64,000 nt of DNA from Nesterenkonia sp. E16_10. GTDB taxonomy: Bacteria > Actinomycetota > Actinomycetes > Actinomycetales > Micrococcaceae. The DNA lies in contig NZ_JADPSA010000029.1 in the NCBI RefSeq assembly GCF_017347085.1, positions 124,001 to 188,000 on the forward strand, written 5' to 3'. The position numbers and the translations under genes are program-made. The notes under the pieces were generated by a model. It was not told the origin of the DNA and did no database searches. It saw nothing but the letters and a program-made list of their open reading frames with translations. This document shows, piece after piece, positions 8,785-15,937 of the stretch (within the stretch, counting starts at the first letter, position 1; every line of letters begins with the position of its first letter).

Positions 8785-9528
8785 TCAGTGCCTTCCGACC
8801 TCGCGGGCCGCCGTCACGGCCGCCTCTGCCCCTTCGGACCAGACGGCCCCATGACCGGGGAGCAGGTGCTCGGCCTCGGTGAGTGCGATCGCGTCCAGCG
8901 AGCGGATCGCGCGCGCAGTGTCCTTCGTGGCGGCCCCGGCGACGATCTGCGGACCGGTCTGCCCCGTGTAGGGGTCCAGGGTGACCAGTGCGTCCCCGGT
9001 GAAGACGGCTCTGCGGTCCGGGAAGTGCAGGATGCAGTGTCCATCGGTGTGTCCCGGGGTGTGCACCGGCACAGGGAACCCAGGAACCTCCAGCACCGAT
9101 CCGGCCGTCATCAGCTGCACCCCATGGACGCCCTTGACGGTCAGCGCGCCGGAGCTCACCATCCGTCCCAGCAGCGGCAGCGACCGCGGGTGGCCCAGCG
9201 GGTAGAGCAGTCGATTGCGCTCGGTGGCGTAGCGATACGGCGTCGTGGCCAGCTCGGCGTCCTCGTGGTGGATGATCACCGGAACTCCCAGGCTCTGCTG
9301 CGCGCGCAGCGCGAAGCCCAGGTGATCGAAGTGACCATGGGTCAGCACCAGCGCCTTGACCTCATAGGGCATCCGTTGGCGCGTCTTGAGCACCTCCATG
9401 ACCTCGTGCCACATCCGGGGCAGTCCGGCGTCGATCAGGGTGATCCCGTCCTCGGCCTCGACGACGTAGCAGTTCACATTGGCCTGCGAGATGAGATGGA
9501 TGCCAGGGGCGACGCCGTATTCGATCAT
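8785..9528 (-). CDS. metallo-beta-lactamase-fold hydrolase
   Basis: A 247-residue MBL-fold enzyme with the zinc-binding THGHFDHLG (HxHxDH) motif, a HTPGHTDGH segment carrying the next metal-ligand His, FTGDALV for the bridging Asp, and a late LLPGHG for the last His. It resembles glyoxalase II-like or broad-substrate hydrolases rather than true beta-lactamases. The start ATG at 9528 is preceded by GGAAG; a GTG 17 codons upstream (9579) is possible but lacks a good ribosome site. Substrate unknown. Confidence 0.87.
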   Translation of the reverse strand: MIEYGVAPGIHLISQANVNCYVVEAEDGITLIDAGLPRMWHEVMEVLKTRQRMPYEVKALVLTHGHFDHLGFALRAQQSLGVPVIIHHEDAELATTPYRYATERNRLLYPLGHPRSLPLLGRMVSSGALTVKGVHGVQLMTAGSVLEVPGFPVPVHTPGHTDGHCILHFPDRRAVFTGDALVTLDPYTGQTGPQIVAGAATKDTARAIRSLDAIALTEAEHLLPGHGAVWSEGAEAAVTAAREVGRH

Positions 9529-9612
9529 GAGCTGCGCTTCCGTTCCGTGGGGGGTTTCCTCAATCCTTGTTCTCCACACGGGGGTTGGTCAAGCGTCACC
9601 CGGGCGCAGAGA

Positions 9613-9650
9613 CCTGTGGCCCCCACCCGGACGCGGGTGAGGGCCACAGG
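9613..9650 (-). terminator. hairpin after the DEAD-box helicase gene
   Basis: The arms 9613-9628 and 9635-9650 form a 16-bp stem with one mismatch and a 6-base loop (outer arms CCTGTGGCCC and GGGCCACAGG). It lies just beyond the helicase stop at 9709 and ahead of the next minus-strand gene. There is no T-tract, so termination strength is uncertain. Confidence 0.55.
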
Positions 9651-9708
9651 GGCTGGACTCAAGAGTCATGCGAGGCTGCCAGAAGGCTCCGGCCGCCTCA
9701 GGTTCAGA

Positions 9709-11100
9709 TCAGCGTGCCGGGCGCGAGGACCGTCCCGCTGCGGCTGCACCGCTGCGACCCGAGGGGCGTCCGCCGCGGGCGGGTCCGCCGGAGCCGCCGC
9801 GAGCCTGGCCGCCGGAGCCGCCGCGACCGCCACGTGCCGGACCGCCGCCACGAGGCGAGGAGGTGCCGGGACGACGGCGGGGCTGCTGCTGCTGGACAGG
9901 GGCCCGTGGGGCGGGCTTGACGAACTCGGCGGTGGGACCGACCAGCTCGCTCACGGCCTCGGACTCGGAGTTCACCCGGACCGGGTGCACGGCGATGGCT
10001 GCCTTGCGCAGCAGCGCCTGGGTGTCGCGGCGCTGCTCGGGGAGCATCACCGTGACCACGTCGCCGGCGCTGCCGGCGCGGGCGGTGCGACCCGAGCGGT
10101 GCAGGTATGCCTTGTGCTCGGCCGGCGGATCCACGTGGACCACGAGCTCCACCGAGTCCACGTGCACGCCGCGGGCTGCGACGTCGGTGGCGACCAGGAC
10201 CTTGATGTCGCCCTCGCCGAAGGCGGCGAGATTGCGGTCGCGCTGGGACTGGGAGAGGTTGCCGTGCAGGTCCACCGCGGGGGTGCCCTGATCGGTGAGC
10301 TGCTTCGCGAGCTTCTTGGCCTGGTGCTTGGTGCGGGTGAAGAGGATCCGGCGTCCGGTGCCGGAGGCCAGCTGCTTCACCAGGTCACGCTTATCGTCGT
10401 TGTGGACCTCGAAGACGTGGTGGGTCATCGCGGAGACGTGGGAGGTGGCCTCGTCTACCGAGTGCATCACCTGGTTGTTCAGGAAGCGCTTGACCAGCTT
10501 GTCCACGCCGTTGTCCAGGGTGGCGGAGAAGAAGAGCCGCTGACCCTTGGAATCGGTCTTCTCCAGCAGCCGGGTGACCACCGGGAGGAAGCCGAGGTCG
10601 GCCATGTGATCGGCCTCGTCGAGCACGGTGATCTCCACCGATTCCAGGCTCAGGGCGCGCTGGTTCAGCAGGTCCTCGAGGCGGCCGGGGCAGGCCACGA
10701 CGATGTCCACGCCGGACTTCAGGGCGTTGATCTGGCGAGATGCCGTCACGCCGCCGAAGATGGTGGTGGTCTTGAGGTTGTACGAGGCGGCGAGGGGCTC
10801 GAGCACCGCGTTGATCTGGGTGGCCAGCTCGCGGGTCGGGGCCAGGACCAGGCCCAGCGGGCGGCCCGGGCGGCGGTTCTTGGCCGCGTTCTTCTCACCG
10901 AGGCGTGCCACCATCGGGATGGAGAAGGCGAGGGTCTTTCCGGAGCCGGTCTTGCCGCGGCCGAGGACGTCGCGTCCGCTCAGCGTGTCGGCCAGGGTCT
11001 GCTGCTGGATGGCGAATGCATCGATCTTGCCGTCTGCAGCGAGAGCGCGCACCAGCGGTGCGGGAACGTTGAGGTCGGCGAAGGTCTGGGTCTCAGAAAT
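9709..11100 (-). CDS. DEAD-box RNA helicase with apparent ATT start
   Basis: A 463-residue ATP-dependent RNA helicase. Motifs in order: the Q-motif aromatic (TFADLNVPAPL), AIQQQTL, motif I GKTGSGKT, APTRELA, CPGRLEDLL, DEAD (VLDEADHMADLGF), FFSATL, VATDVAARGVHV and HRSGRTARAG. The tail is an RGG/GGR-rich basic segment of about 65 residues typical of RNA binding. No ATG, GTG or TTG precedes the conserved Q-motif Phe between it and an in-frame stop; ATT at 11100-11098 sits 8 bases after AAAGG and gives ISETQTFADL. The first conventional start, GTG at 11052, would delete the Q-motif Phe. Likely roles are ribosome assembly or cold adaptation. Confidence 0.88.
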   Translation of the reverse strand: MSETQTFADLNVPAPLVRALAADGKIDAFAIQQQTLADTLSGRDVLGRGKTGSGKTLAFSIPMVARLGEKNAAKNRRPGRPLGLVLAPTRELATQINAVLEPLAASYNLKTTTIFGGVTASRQINALKSGVDIVVACPGRLEDLLNQRALSLESVEITVLDEADHMADLGFLPVVTRLLEKTDSKGQRLFFSATLDNGVDKLVKRFLNNQVMHSVDEATSHVSAMTHHVFEVHNDDKRDLVKQLASGTGRRILFTRTKHQAKKLAKQLTDQGTPAVDLHGNLSQSQRDRNLAAFGEGDIKVLVATDVAARGVHVDSVELVVHVDPPAEHKAYLHRSGRTARAGSAGDVVTVMLPEQRRDTQALLRKAAIAVHPVRVNSESEAVSELVGPTAEFVKPAPRAPVQQQQPRRRPGTSSPRGGGPARGGRGGSGGQARGGSGGPARGGRPSGRSGAAAAGRSSRPAR

Positions 11101-11344
11101 GGCGGGAGCCTTTCAGAAAGCGCCAGACACAGAGGAGGCAGGGGTATACCCGCCTGAGACTGGTCTGGCTTGGGGCGAAGGCATCGGTTGATGCACTCGG
11201 TCGCCGCGAGAAAATCACTGCTGAAACGTGGGCCGGTGGATGACACGGCCCCGTTGATCAAGGCGTTCTTACGACGCGGGCACTCACACGAGGTGGGCAC
11301 CAGAATCTCCACCATACCCCATGTCTGCTCCCGTCAGACCCAGG

Positions 11345-12730
11345 TCACTTGCCGCTGATCTGGCTGTAGTGCTCCAGCGCCTCCTCGCGCGAGGCCTTCA
11401 GGTCCACGATCGGGGTGGCGTAGTCGGGGGAGTTCAGCTCCGGGATCCAGCTGCTGACATAGGTCCCCTTGGGGTCGAAGCGCTCCCGCTGCCGCTCCGG
11501 GTTGAAGATCCGGAAGTAGGGGGCGGCGTCCATCCCGCAGCCGGCCACCCACTGCCAGTTCGCGGGGTTCGAGGCGGCATCGGCGTCGACCAGGGTGTCC
11601 CAGAACCAGGCCTCACCCTCGCGCCAATCGATGCCCAGGTTCTTGATCAGCAGGCTCGCCGAGGCCATCCGCACCCGGTTGTGCATATGTCCGGTCTCCC
11701 AGAGTTGCCGCTGCCCGGCATCCACCCAGGGGAACCCGGTCTCGCCCTTGGACCAGGCGTGGAAGTCTTCGGGTGCGTCGTGGCGCGACTTCCAGGGGTA
11801 GGCATCGAACTGGGTGCGCAGATTGGTGTGCGGCAGCTGCGGGAAGTGGAAGAGCAGATGCCAGCAGAACTCCCGCCAGCCGATCTCCGAGAGGAACTTC
11901 TCCACCGCCTCGTCGGTCTGCTGGTGCGCGGCGTGCCACACCTGGCGCGGACCGAGCTGGCCGAAGCGCAGGTAGGGCGAGATCCGCGAGGTGCCGTCTC
12001 CGGCTGGGACATCCCGGGCGTCGTCGTAGTCCTCCACCTGATGCTCCAGGAACTCACGCAGCCGCTCCTGGCCCCCGGCCTCGGTGGGGGTCCAGTTCTC
12101 CCACAGGCCCCCGGCCCAGTCCGGACGGGTGGGCAGCAGCTCCCAGGCCTGAAGATCTCCGGCGCCGTGTTCCAGGGTGGGGAGCGCCGCCTCGGCCTGG
12201 GCGAGCGTGCCCAGCGCGGCGGGACGCTCATGTGGCGCCCCAGGATCTCGGACGCTGATCTGCTTCCAGAAGGGGGTGTAGACCTTATAGGGTCCGCCGG
12301 TGTTGGTCTCCACGGTCCAGGGCTCATGCAGCAGCGAGGCGTTGAAGCTCTCCACCTCGATGCCCAGCTCGGGCAGCGCGGCCTTGATGCCGGCGTCCAC
12401 CGCCCGCTCGGGTCCGCCGTAGCGCCGTGACCACTGCACCTTCTCCGCACCGAGCTCCTGAGCCAGGGCGGGCAGGATCGCCGCGGGGTCTCCGGCGCGC
12501 AGCAGCAGCGGGATGCCGAGCTCGGCAAGTTCTTCCCGCAGCGACTCCAGCGCGTGATGCAGCCACCACTTCACCGCACCGCCCAGCGGACGCACCCCCG
12601 GACTCACCTCATCGAGGACATAGAGTGCGACGACGTCGCCCGGATTCTGCGCGCGCTGACACGCGGTGAGCAGCGCTTCATGGTCTGCGGTGCGCAGATC
12701 GTCGCGGAACCAGAGGAGCGTGCGGGTCAT
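11345..12730 (-). CDS. phr: deoxyribodipyrimidine photolyase (class I)
   Basis: A 461-residue flavoprotein that splits UV-induced cyclobutane pyrimidine dimers using light. The N-terminal antenna domain opens with RTLLWFRDDLRTADHEAL. The C-terminal FAD domain shows TSRISPYLRFGQL, WREFCWHLLFHFP, TGFPWVDAGQRQL and the catalytic HNRVRMASASLLIKNL. Start ATG at 12730 follows GAAAGGG by five bases; the frame stays open upstream, but that stretch lies antisense to the neighbouring gene and lacks photolyase similarity. The second antenna pigment cannot be assigned. Confidence 0.93.
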   Translation of the reverse strand: MTRTLLWFRDDLRTADHEALLTACQRAQNPGDVVALYVLDEVSPGVRPLGGAVKWWLHHALESLREELAELGIPLLLRAGDPAAILPALAQELGAEKVQWSRRYGGPERAVDAGIKAALPELGIEVESFNASLLHEPWTVETNTGGPYKVYTPFWKQISVRDPGAPHERPAALGTLAQAEAALPTLEHGAGDLQAWELLPTRPDWAGGLWENWTPTEAGGQERLREFLEHQVEDYDDARDVPAGDGTSRISPYLRFGQLGPRQVWHAAHQQTDEAVEKFLSEIGWREFCWHLLFHFPQLPHTNLRTQFDAYPWKSRHDAPEDFHAWSKGETGFPWVDAGQRQLWETGHMHNRVRMASASLLIKNLGIDWREGEAWFWDTLVDADAASNPANWQWVAGCGMDAAPYFRIFNPERQRERFDPKGTYVSSWIPELNSPDYATPIVDLKASREEALEHYSQISGK

Positions 12731-12830
12731 CAGTGCCCTTTCGGCGAAGCGTCGCCGCGCGAGCGGCCGTCCTGGCTGGCACAGTAGCAGGAGTGCCCGT
12801 TCATCCACTGGGCCGATGAAGGAGATGTCG

Positions 12831-13169
12831 ATGGCCGAGGAGACAGGATCCGCCCGGGAGTCCGAGCGCTGGCTGGTGATCAAGGGGCGACGCTGGCGCC
12901 GCACCGATCCGGCGCTTCCCGAGGAGCTGGTGGCCGCGCTGAAGTCACACCTGGGCCGCGGGAGATCCGGGGTCGGGGCCGGAAAGAAGGCTGACGACCA
13001 GGAGCGGGTGACCGCCTCGCGCAGACGAGTCGGTCTCGCCAAGACCGGGCTGGGGGAGCGCGGCCCGTACTGGTGGGAGCTTCCCGAGGCCCAGCGGATC
13101 GCGGCGGCCGAGGAGGCGCTGGCCGAGCTCGATGCGTTGGACGACACAGATGCGAGTGCGTCTCAATAA
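12831..13169 (+). CDS. conserved small actinobacterial protein
   Basis: A 112-residue charged protein (SERWLVIKGRRWRRTDPALPEEL..., then GLGERGPYWWELPEAQR). Similar short proteins are common in actinobacteria and are sometimes labelled Tol biopolymer transporter, a name the sequence does not justify. There is no membrane helix or enzyme motif. ATG 12831 is chosen because AAGGAG lies six bases upstream; an ATG at 12816 is an alternative. It is divergent from the photolyase and 41 bases ahead of the ArsR start. Confidence 0.75.
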   Translation: MAEETGSARESERWLVIKGRRWRRTDPALPEELVAALKSHLGRGRSGVGAGKKADDQERVTASRRRVGLAKTGLGERGPYWWELPEAQRIAAAEEALAELDALDDTDASASQ

Positions 13170-13171
13170 AT

Positions 13172-13183
13172 ATATTGCAATAT
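13172..13183. promoter_or_regulatory. candidate metal-regulator operator upstream of arsR-type gene
   Basis: ATATTGCAATAT is a perfect 12-bp palindrome in a markedly AT-rich stretch (13166-13205) just before the ArsR-type gene. ArsR/SmtB proteins typically bind AT-rich inverted repeats overlapping their own promoter, so autoregulation is likely. Confidence 0.5.
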
Positions 13184-13209
13184 TCTTATATGTCTGGTGT
13201 TCTATTGCG

Positions 13210-13578
13210 GTGAGTGACAACCCGGCGCTGAGCAGCGCGGCCCAGCTGTTCAAGGTGCTCGGTCATGAGTCGAGGCTCCGGCTGCTGTGTCTGATCGGAG
13301 ATTCTCCCAAGACCGTGAACGAGCTCGTGGAGCGGACTTCGATGTCTCAGCCGCTGGTCTCGCAGCATCTGCGCACGCTCAAGCAGGCGGGCCTGGTGCT
13401 CGCCGAGCGCCAAGGCCGGGAGATCGAGCACCGCTTGGCCGACGAGCATGTCTCCCATGTCATCGCCGACGCCGTTGCGCACGTCCAGGAACCTTCACCC
13501 GCGGAACTTTCACCCGCGGAACCATCACCCCTAGAATCGGCGGACGAGTCCGCCGGTGAGGAGCACCATCATGACTGA
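13210..13578 (+). CDS. ArsR/SmtB-family metalloregulator
   Basis: A 122-residue winged-helix repressor. The core runs from AAQLFKVLGHESRLRLLCLI through the recognition helix (SMSQPLVSQHLRTLKQAGLV) and the wing (ERQGREIEHRLADEHVSHVI). The C-terminus is Pro/Glu-rich and ends EEHHHD, a likely metal-binding tail. GTG 13210 is chosen because it begins the conserved region; an ATG at 13132 would extend translation through the AT-rich operator. The last eight bases overlap the histidine-rich gene, implying one operon, probably responding to zinc, nickel or a similar metal. Confidence 0.85.
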   Translation: MSDNPALSSAAQLFKVLGHESRLRLLCLIGDSPKTVNELVERTSMSQPLVSQHLRTLKQAGLVLAERQGREIEHRLADEHVSHVIADAVAHVQEPSPAELSPAEPSPLESADESAGEEHHHD

Positions 13579-13753
13579 GCACCACACCGCCGAGCACCAG
13601 ACTGCCGAGCACCGCGCCGCTGAGCACAAGTTCGAGGATCACACCCACGGCGAGAACTGTGGACACGAGGCCGTGGAGCACGGCGACCACGTGGACTACG
13701 TCCACGACGGACACCGCCACGCCGCCCACGAGGACCACTACGACGAGCACTGA
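13571..13753 (+). CDS. histidine-rich small metal-binding protein
   Basis: A 60-residue peptide with 16 His, many Glu/Asp and one Cys, built from short repeats (TAEHQTAEHRAAEHK, then HGDHVDYVHDGHRH). It has no signal peptide or membrane helix and most likely binds or buffers Zn2+/Ni2+ in the cytoplasm. The start lies seven bases after GAGGAG and overlaps the ArsR stop (ATGACTGA), so the regulator and the peptide are translationally coupled. Similar peptides elsewhere are mislabelled as zinc permeases; the length and composition rule out a transporter. Confidence 0.8.
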   Translation: MTEHHTAEHQTAEHRAAEHKFEDHTHGENCGHEAVEHGDHVDYVHDGHRHAAHEDHYDEH

Positions 13754-13763
13754 GTCGCTCGCA

Positions 13764-13804
13764 CACCAGAAGGGGAGCCCCCACGAGGAGCTCCCCTTCT
13801 GGTG
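13764..13804. terminator. bidirectional terminator hairpin
   Basis: A perfect 15-bp stem (CACCAGAAGGGGAGC with GCTCCCCTTCTGGTG) with an 11-base loop lies between the histidine-rich gene and the convergent aldehyde dehydrogenase gene. No T-tract follows. Its position between two gene ends supports a shared terminator. Confidence 0.75.
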
Positions 13805-13814
13805 CACACAAGTG

Positions 13815-15224
13815 CTACTGGCTGATCACATGCGGCTGAGCGACCTCCTTCAGCCCGGCCACGCCGAACTCCATGCCGAACCCGGACTCTCGGGCACCGC
13901 CGAAGGGAATCCGCGGATCCACCGCGCCGTGCTTATTGATCCAGGTGGTGCCCGCCACAAGTCGGGCCGCGACCTCGACCGCGCGTGCAGGGTCCGCTGA
14001 CCAGACCGAGGAGCCCAGGGCCTCGTCCAGGGCGTTCGCCCACTCGATCGCCTGATCCAGGTCCGTGTACCGGATGATCGGCAGCGCCGGCCCGAACTGT
14101 TCCTCGAGGACCAATGGGTTCTGCGGGTCGATGTCGGCCACCAGCGTGGTCGGGTAGAAGTTCCCGGCGGCCTCCAGGTCGGGGTCGCCGCCGAGCAGCA
14201 CCCGCGCGCCGGAGTCCTTCGCCGCCCGCACCAGCCGATCCACGATCTCCCACTGCGCCCGGTTCTGCAGCGGACCGAGCACATTCTGCTCTTCAAGCCC
14301 GATGCCCATCGGCATGGTCTTGGCCACCTCCACGAGCGCCTCACAGACCTCGTCATAGATCGCGTCCGGCACGTAGAGCCGCTTCAACGCCGCACAGGTC
14401 TGCCCGGTGTTGATGAACGCTCCCCAGAAGATCCCCTCGGCCAGAGCACGGGGGTCTGCATCCTCGAGCACGATCCCGGCGTCGTTGCCGCCGAGCTCCA
14501 TGGTCATCCGCTTCATGGTCTCCGAGGCGGCCTTCACGATGGACTTCCCGGTCTCGGTGGAGCCGGTGAACATGATCTTCGCGACATCTGGGTGCCGGGA
14601 GAGCCGGTCACCGATGTCACCGCGGCCCGGAACTGCGAGCAGCACATCCGCCGGCAGCGCAGAATTGAGCACCTCCACCAGGGCGAGCACGCTCAACGGG
14701 GTGTACCCGCTGGGCTTGATCACCACGGTGTTGCCCATTCGCAGGCTTGGCGCGATCTGCCAGATCGAGATCATCATCGGCCAGTTCCACGGCCCGATCG
14801 CCCCGACCACGCCCAGCGGACGGTAGTGCATGATCGCTCGGCCGGATTCATCGTCGACGATCACCTCTGCCTCCAGGGGCAGATCGGCGGTGGTGCGCAG
14901 CCAGGCCACGCAGGCGCCGACCTCGAAGCGGGCGTTGGGGCCGTTCAGCGGCTTGCCCTGCTCCCGTGAGAGCAGTCGTGCCAGCTCCTCGGCGTGGGCC
15001 TCCACCGCGTCCGCCGCGGCATGCAGGGCCCGCCTGCGGGTGTCCTCCCCGGCGGCGGCCCAGCCCGGCTGCGCCGCGTGGGCGCGGGCCACCGCGGCGT
15101 CGAGGTCCTCGGCGGTGGCCTGAGGGGCGAAGCCCACCCGTTCGCCGGTGGCCGGATCGAGGATCTCACGCCCCGCCTCGGGGTCCTGGACACGGTCCAG
15201 CAGGTCAGTGGTCTGGGTGCTCAT
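13815..15224 (-). CDS. aldehyde dehydrogenase, probably for amine-derived aldehydes
   Basis: A 469-residue NAD(P)+-dependent aldehyde dehydrogenase. It shows GPWNWPMMISIWQIAPSL and VIKPSGYTP for cofactor binding, FTGSTETGKSI, the general-base region MELGGNDAG, the catalytic Cys in NTGQTCAALKRLYVP, and EEQFGPALPI. It lies beside the divergent copper amine oxidase, whose product is an aldehyde, so the likely job is oxidising phenyl- or 4-hydroxyphenylacetaldehyde to the acid, the role FeaB has in E. coli. It overlaps the upstream membrane-protein gene by 4 bases. Substrate is inferred from context. Confidence 0.9.
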   Translation of the reverse strand: MSTQTTDLLDRVQDPEAGREILDPATGERVGFAPQATAEDLDAAVARAHAAQPGWAAAGEDTRRRALHAAADAVEAHAEELARLLSREQGKPLNGPNARFEVGACVAWLRTTADLPLEAEVIVDDESGRAIMHYRPLGVVGAIGPWNWPMMISIWQIAPSLRMGNTVVIKPSGYTPLSVLALVEVLNSALPADVLLAVPGRGDIGDRLSRHPDVAKIMFTGSTETGKSIVKAASETMKRMTMELGGNDAGIVLEDADPRALAEGIFWGAFINTGQTCAALKRLYVPDAIYDEVCEALVEVAKTMPMGIGLEEQNVLGPLQNRAQWEIVDRLVRAAKDSGARVLLGGDPDLEAAGNFYPTTLVADIDPQNPLVLEEQFGPALPIIRYTDLDQAIEWANALDEALGSSVWSADPARAVEVAARLVAGTTWINKHGAVDPRIPFGGARESGFGMEFGVAGLKEVAQPHVISQ

Positions 15225-15862
15225 CGGGTGACTCCTTTGTCGGTGGGGGATGGTCCTGGGATCAGGATGGCCTCGTTCGCGTGGATCGAGATTGACTCAG
15301 CGTGCAGGGCACTGTTGCCTGTCTGCACGCCTGGCGCTGGGCCCGGCAATTCTGCGCGGCGCGTCGGCGCGACCCCTCGGCGCAGCAGGATCAGCGCCGT
15401 GACCGCCAACAGGATCTCCAGCGCCGCCAGCCCGGAGGCCACCGGCAGCAGCACCTCGTGCAGCAGCCCCGGGCCGGATCCGGGCTCTACGACAGCGGCG
15501 GTCGTGCCTGCGGGCAGGCCGGTCTCGAATGCGCCCGCAGCCGCATGGTCATGGGCGCTCAGCGCAGCCTGATCGGCGCCAAGCGTCCGGCTCACTGGGT
15601 GCGGGTGCCCCTGCTCGGTCCCGGTGATCATCCAGAGGTGCAGCCCCAGCATGGCGGTATTCATCGTCGCGATCGTGAACCAGGTGCCCGGACTGGGCGT
15701 CCGCCAGAGATGCCCGGCGCAGGGCAGGCAGATGATCGCCATCCCCGCCATCGCCAGGGCCAGGCCAAGGTGGTGGCCATGGGTGAGCATGACCAGATGC
15801 AGCAGGCCCGAGAGGGCGGCGCCCACGGCCGCCGTTCGACGAAGCGCGATCGTCATGTGCAT
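15221..15862 (-). CDS. histidine/methionine-rich membrane protein beside the copper amine oxidase
   Basis: A 213-residue protein I do not recognise. Hydrophobic helices lie at about residues 8-28, 32-48, 60-80 and 135-160. The helices and loops are rich in His and Met (HLVMLTHGHHLG, MNTAMLGLHLWM, GHPHP, AHDHAAA). It is co-transcribed with the aldehyde dehydrogenase and divergent from the Cu/TPQ amine oxidase. A role in copper uptake or delivery is attractive but unproven. GGAAGGG precedes the ATG at 15862; a second ATG two codons later is also possible. Confidence 0.7.
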   Translation of the reverse strand: MHMTIALRRTAAVGAALSGLLHLVMLTHGHHLGLALAMAGMAIICLPCAGHLWRTPSPGTWFTIATMNTAMLGLHLWMITGTEQGHPHPVSRTLGADQAALSAHDHAAAGAFETGLPAGTTAAVVEPGSGPGLLHEVLLPVASGLAALEILLAVTALILLRRGVAPTRRAELPGPAPGVQTGNSALHAESISIHANEAILIPGPSPTDKGVTR

Positions 15863-15881
15863 CTGACCCTTCCGTAACGCA

Positions 15882-15897
15882 TGTGAAATATGTCATA
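15882..15897. promoter_or_regulatory. CRP-like site at the amine oxidase promoter
   Basis: TGTGAAATATGTCATA matches TGTGA-N6-TCACA at nine of ten conserved positions. It overlaps a second perfect inverted repeat (AAATATGTCATATTT, 15886-15900). It lies between the divergent membrane-protein/aldehyde dehydrogenase operon and the amine oxidase gene, so it could control both. Confidence 0.55.
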
Positions 15898-15903
15898 TTT
15901 ATT

Positions 15904-15921
15904 GTTGAGCGTGCGCTCAAC
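15904..15921. promoter_or_regulatory. TTGAGC-type inverted repeat, candidate operator
   Basis: GTTGAGCGTGCGCTCAAC has 8-bp inverted arms around TG and ends 16 bases before the amine oxidase start. A closely related element (TTGAGCGCATGCTCAA) lies before the AraC-type gene at 19618-19633. The form suits a TetR-type regulator; the TetR gene at 17906-18544 lies between the two sites. Confidence 0.65.
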
Positions 15922-15937
15922 TATAAGGAGGATCACC

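Noticed and set aside
11053-11097. Starting the helicase at GTG 11052
   Set aside because: It would remove the conserved Q-motif aromatic residue and leave the well-placed AAAGG unused; the ATT start explains both.
12731-13147. N-terminal extension of the photolyase frame
   Set aside because: It is antisense to the small gene at 12831-13169, lacks photolyase similarity, and GAAAGGG marks the start at 12730.
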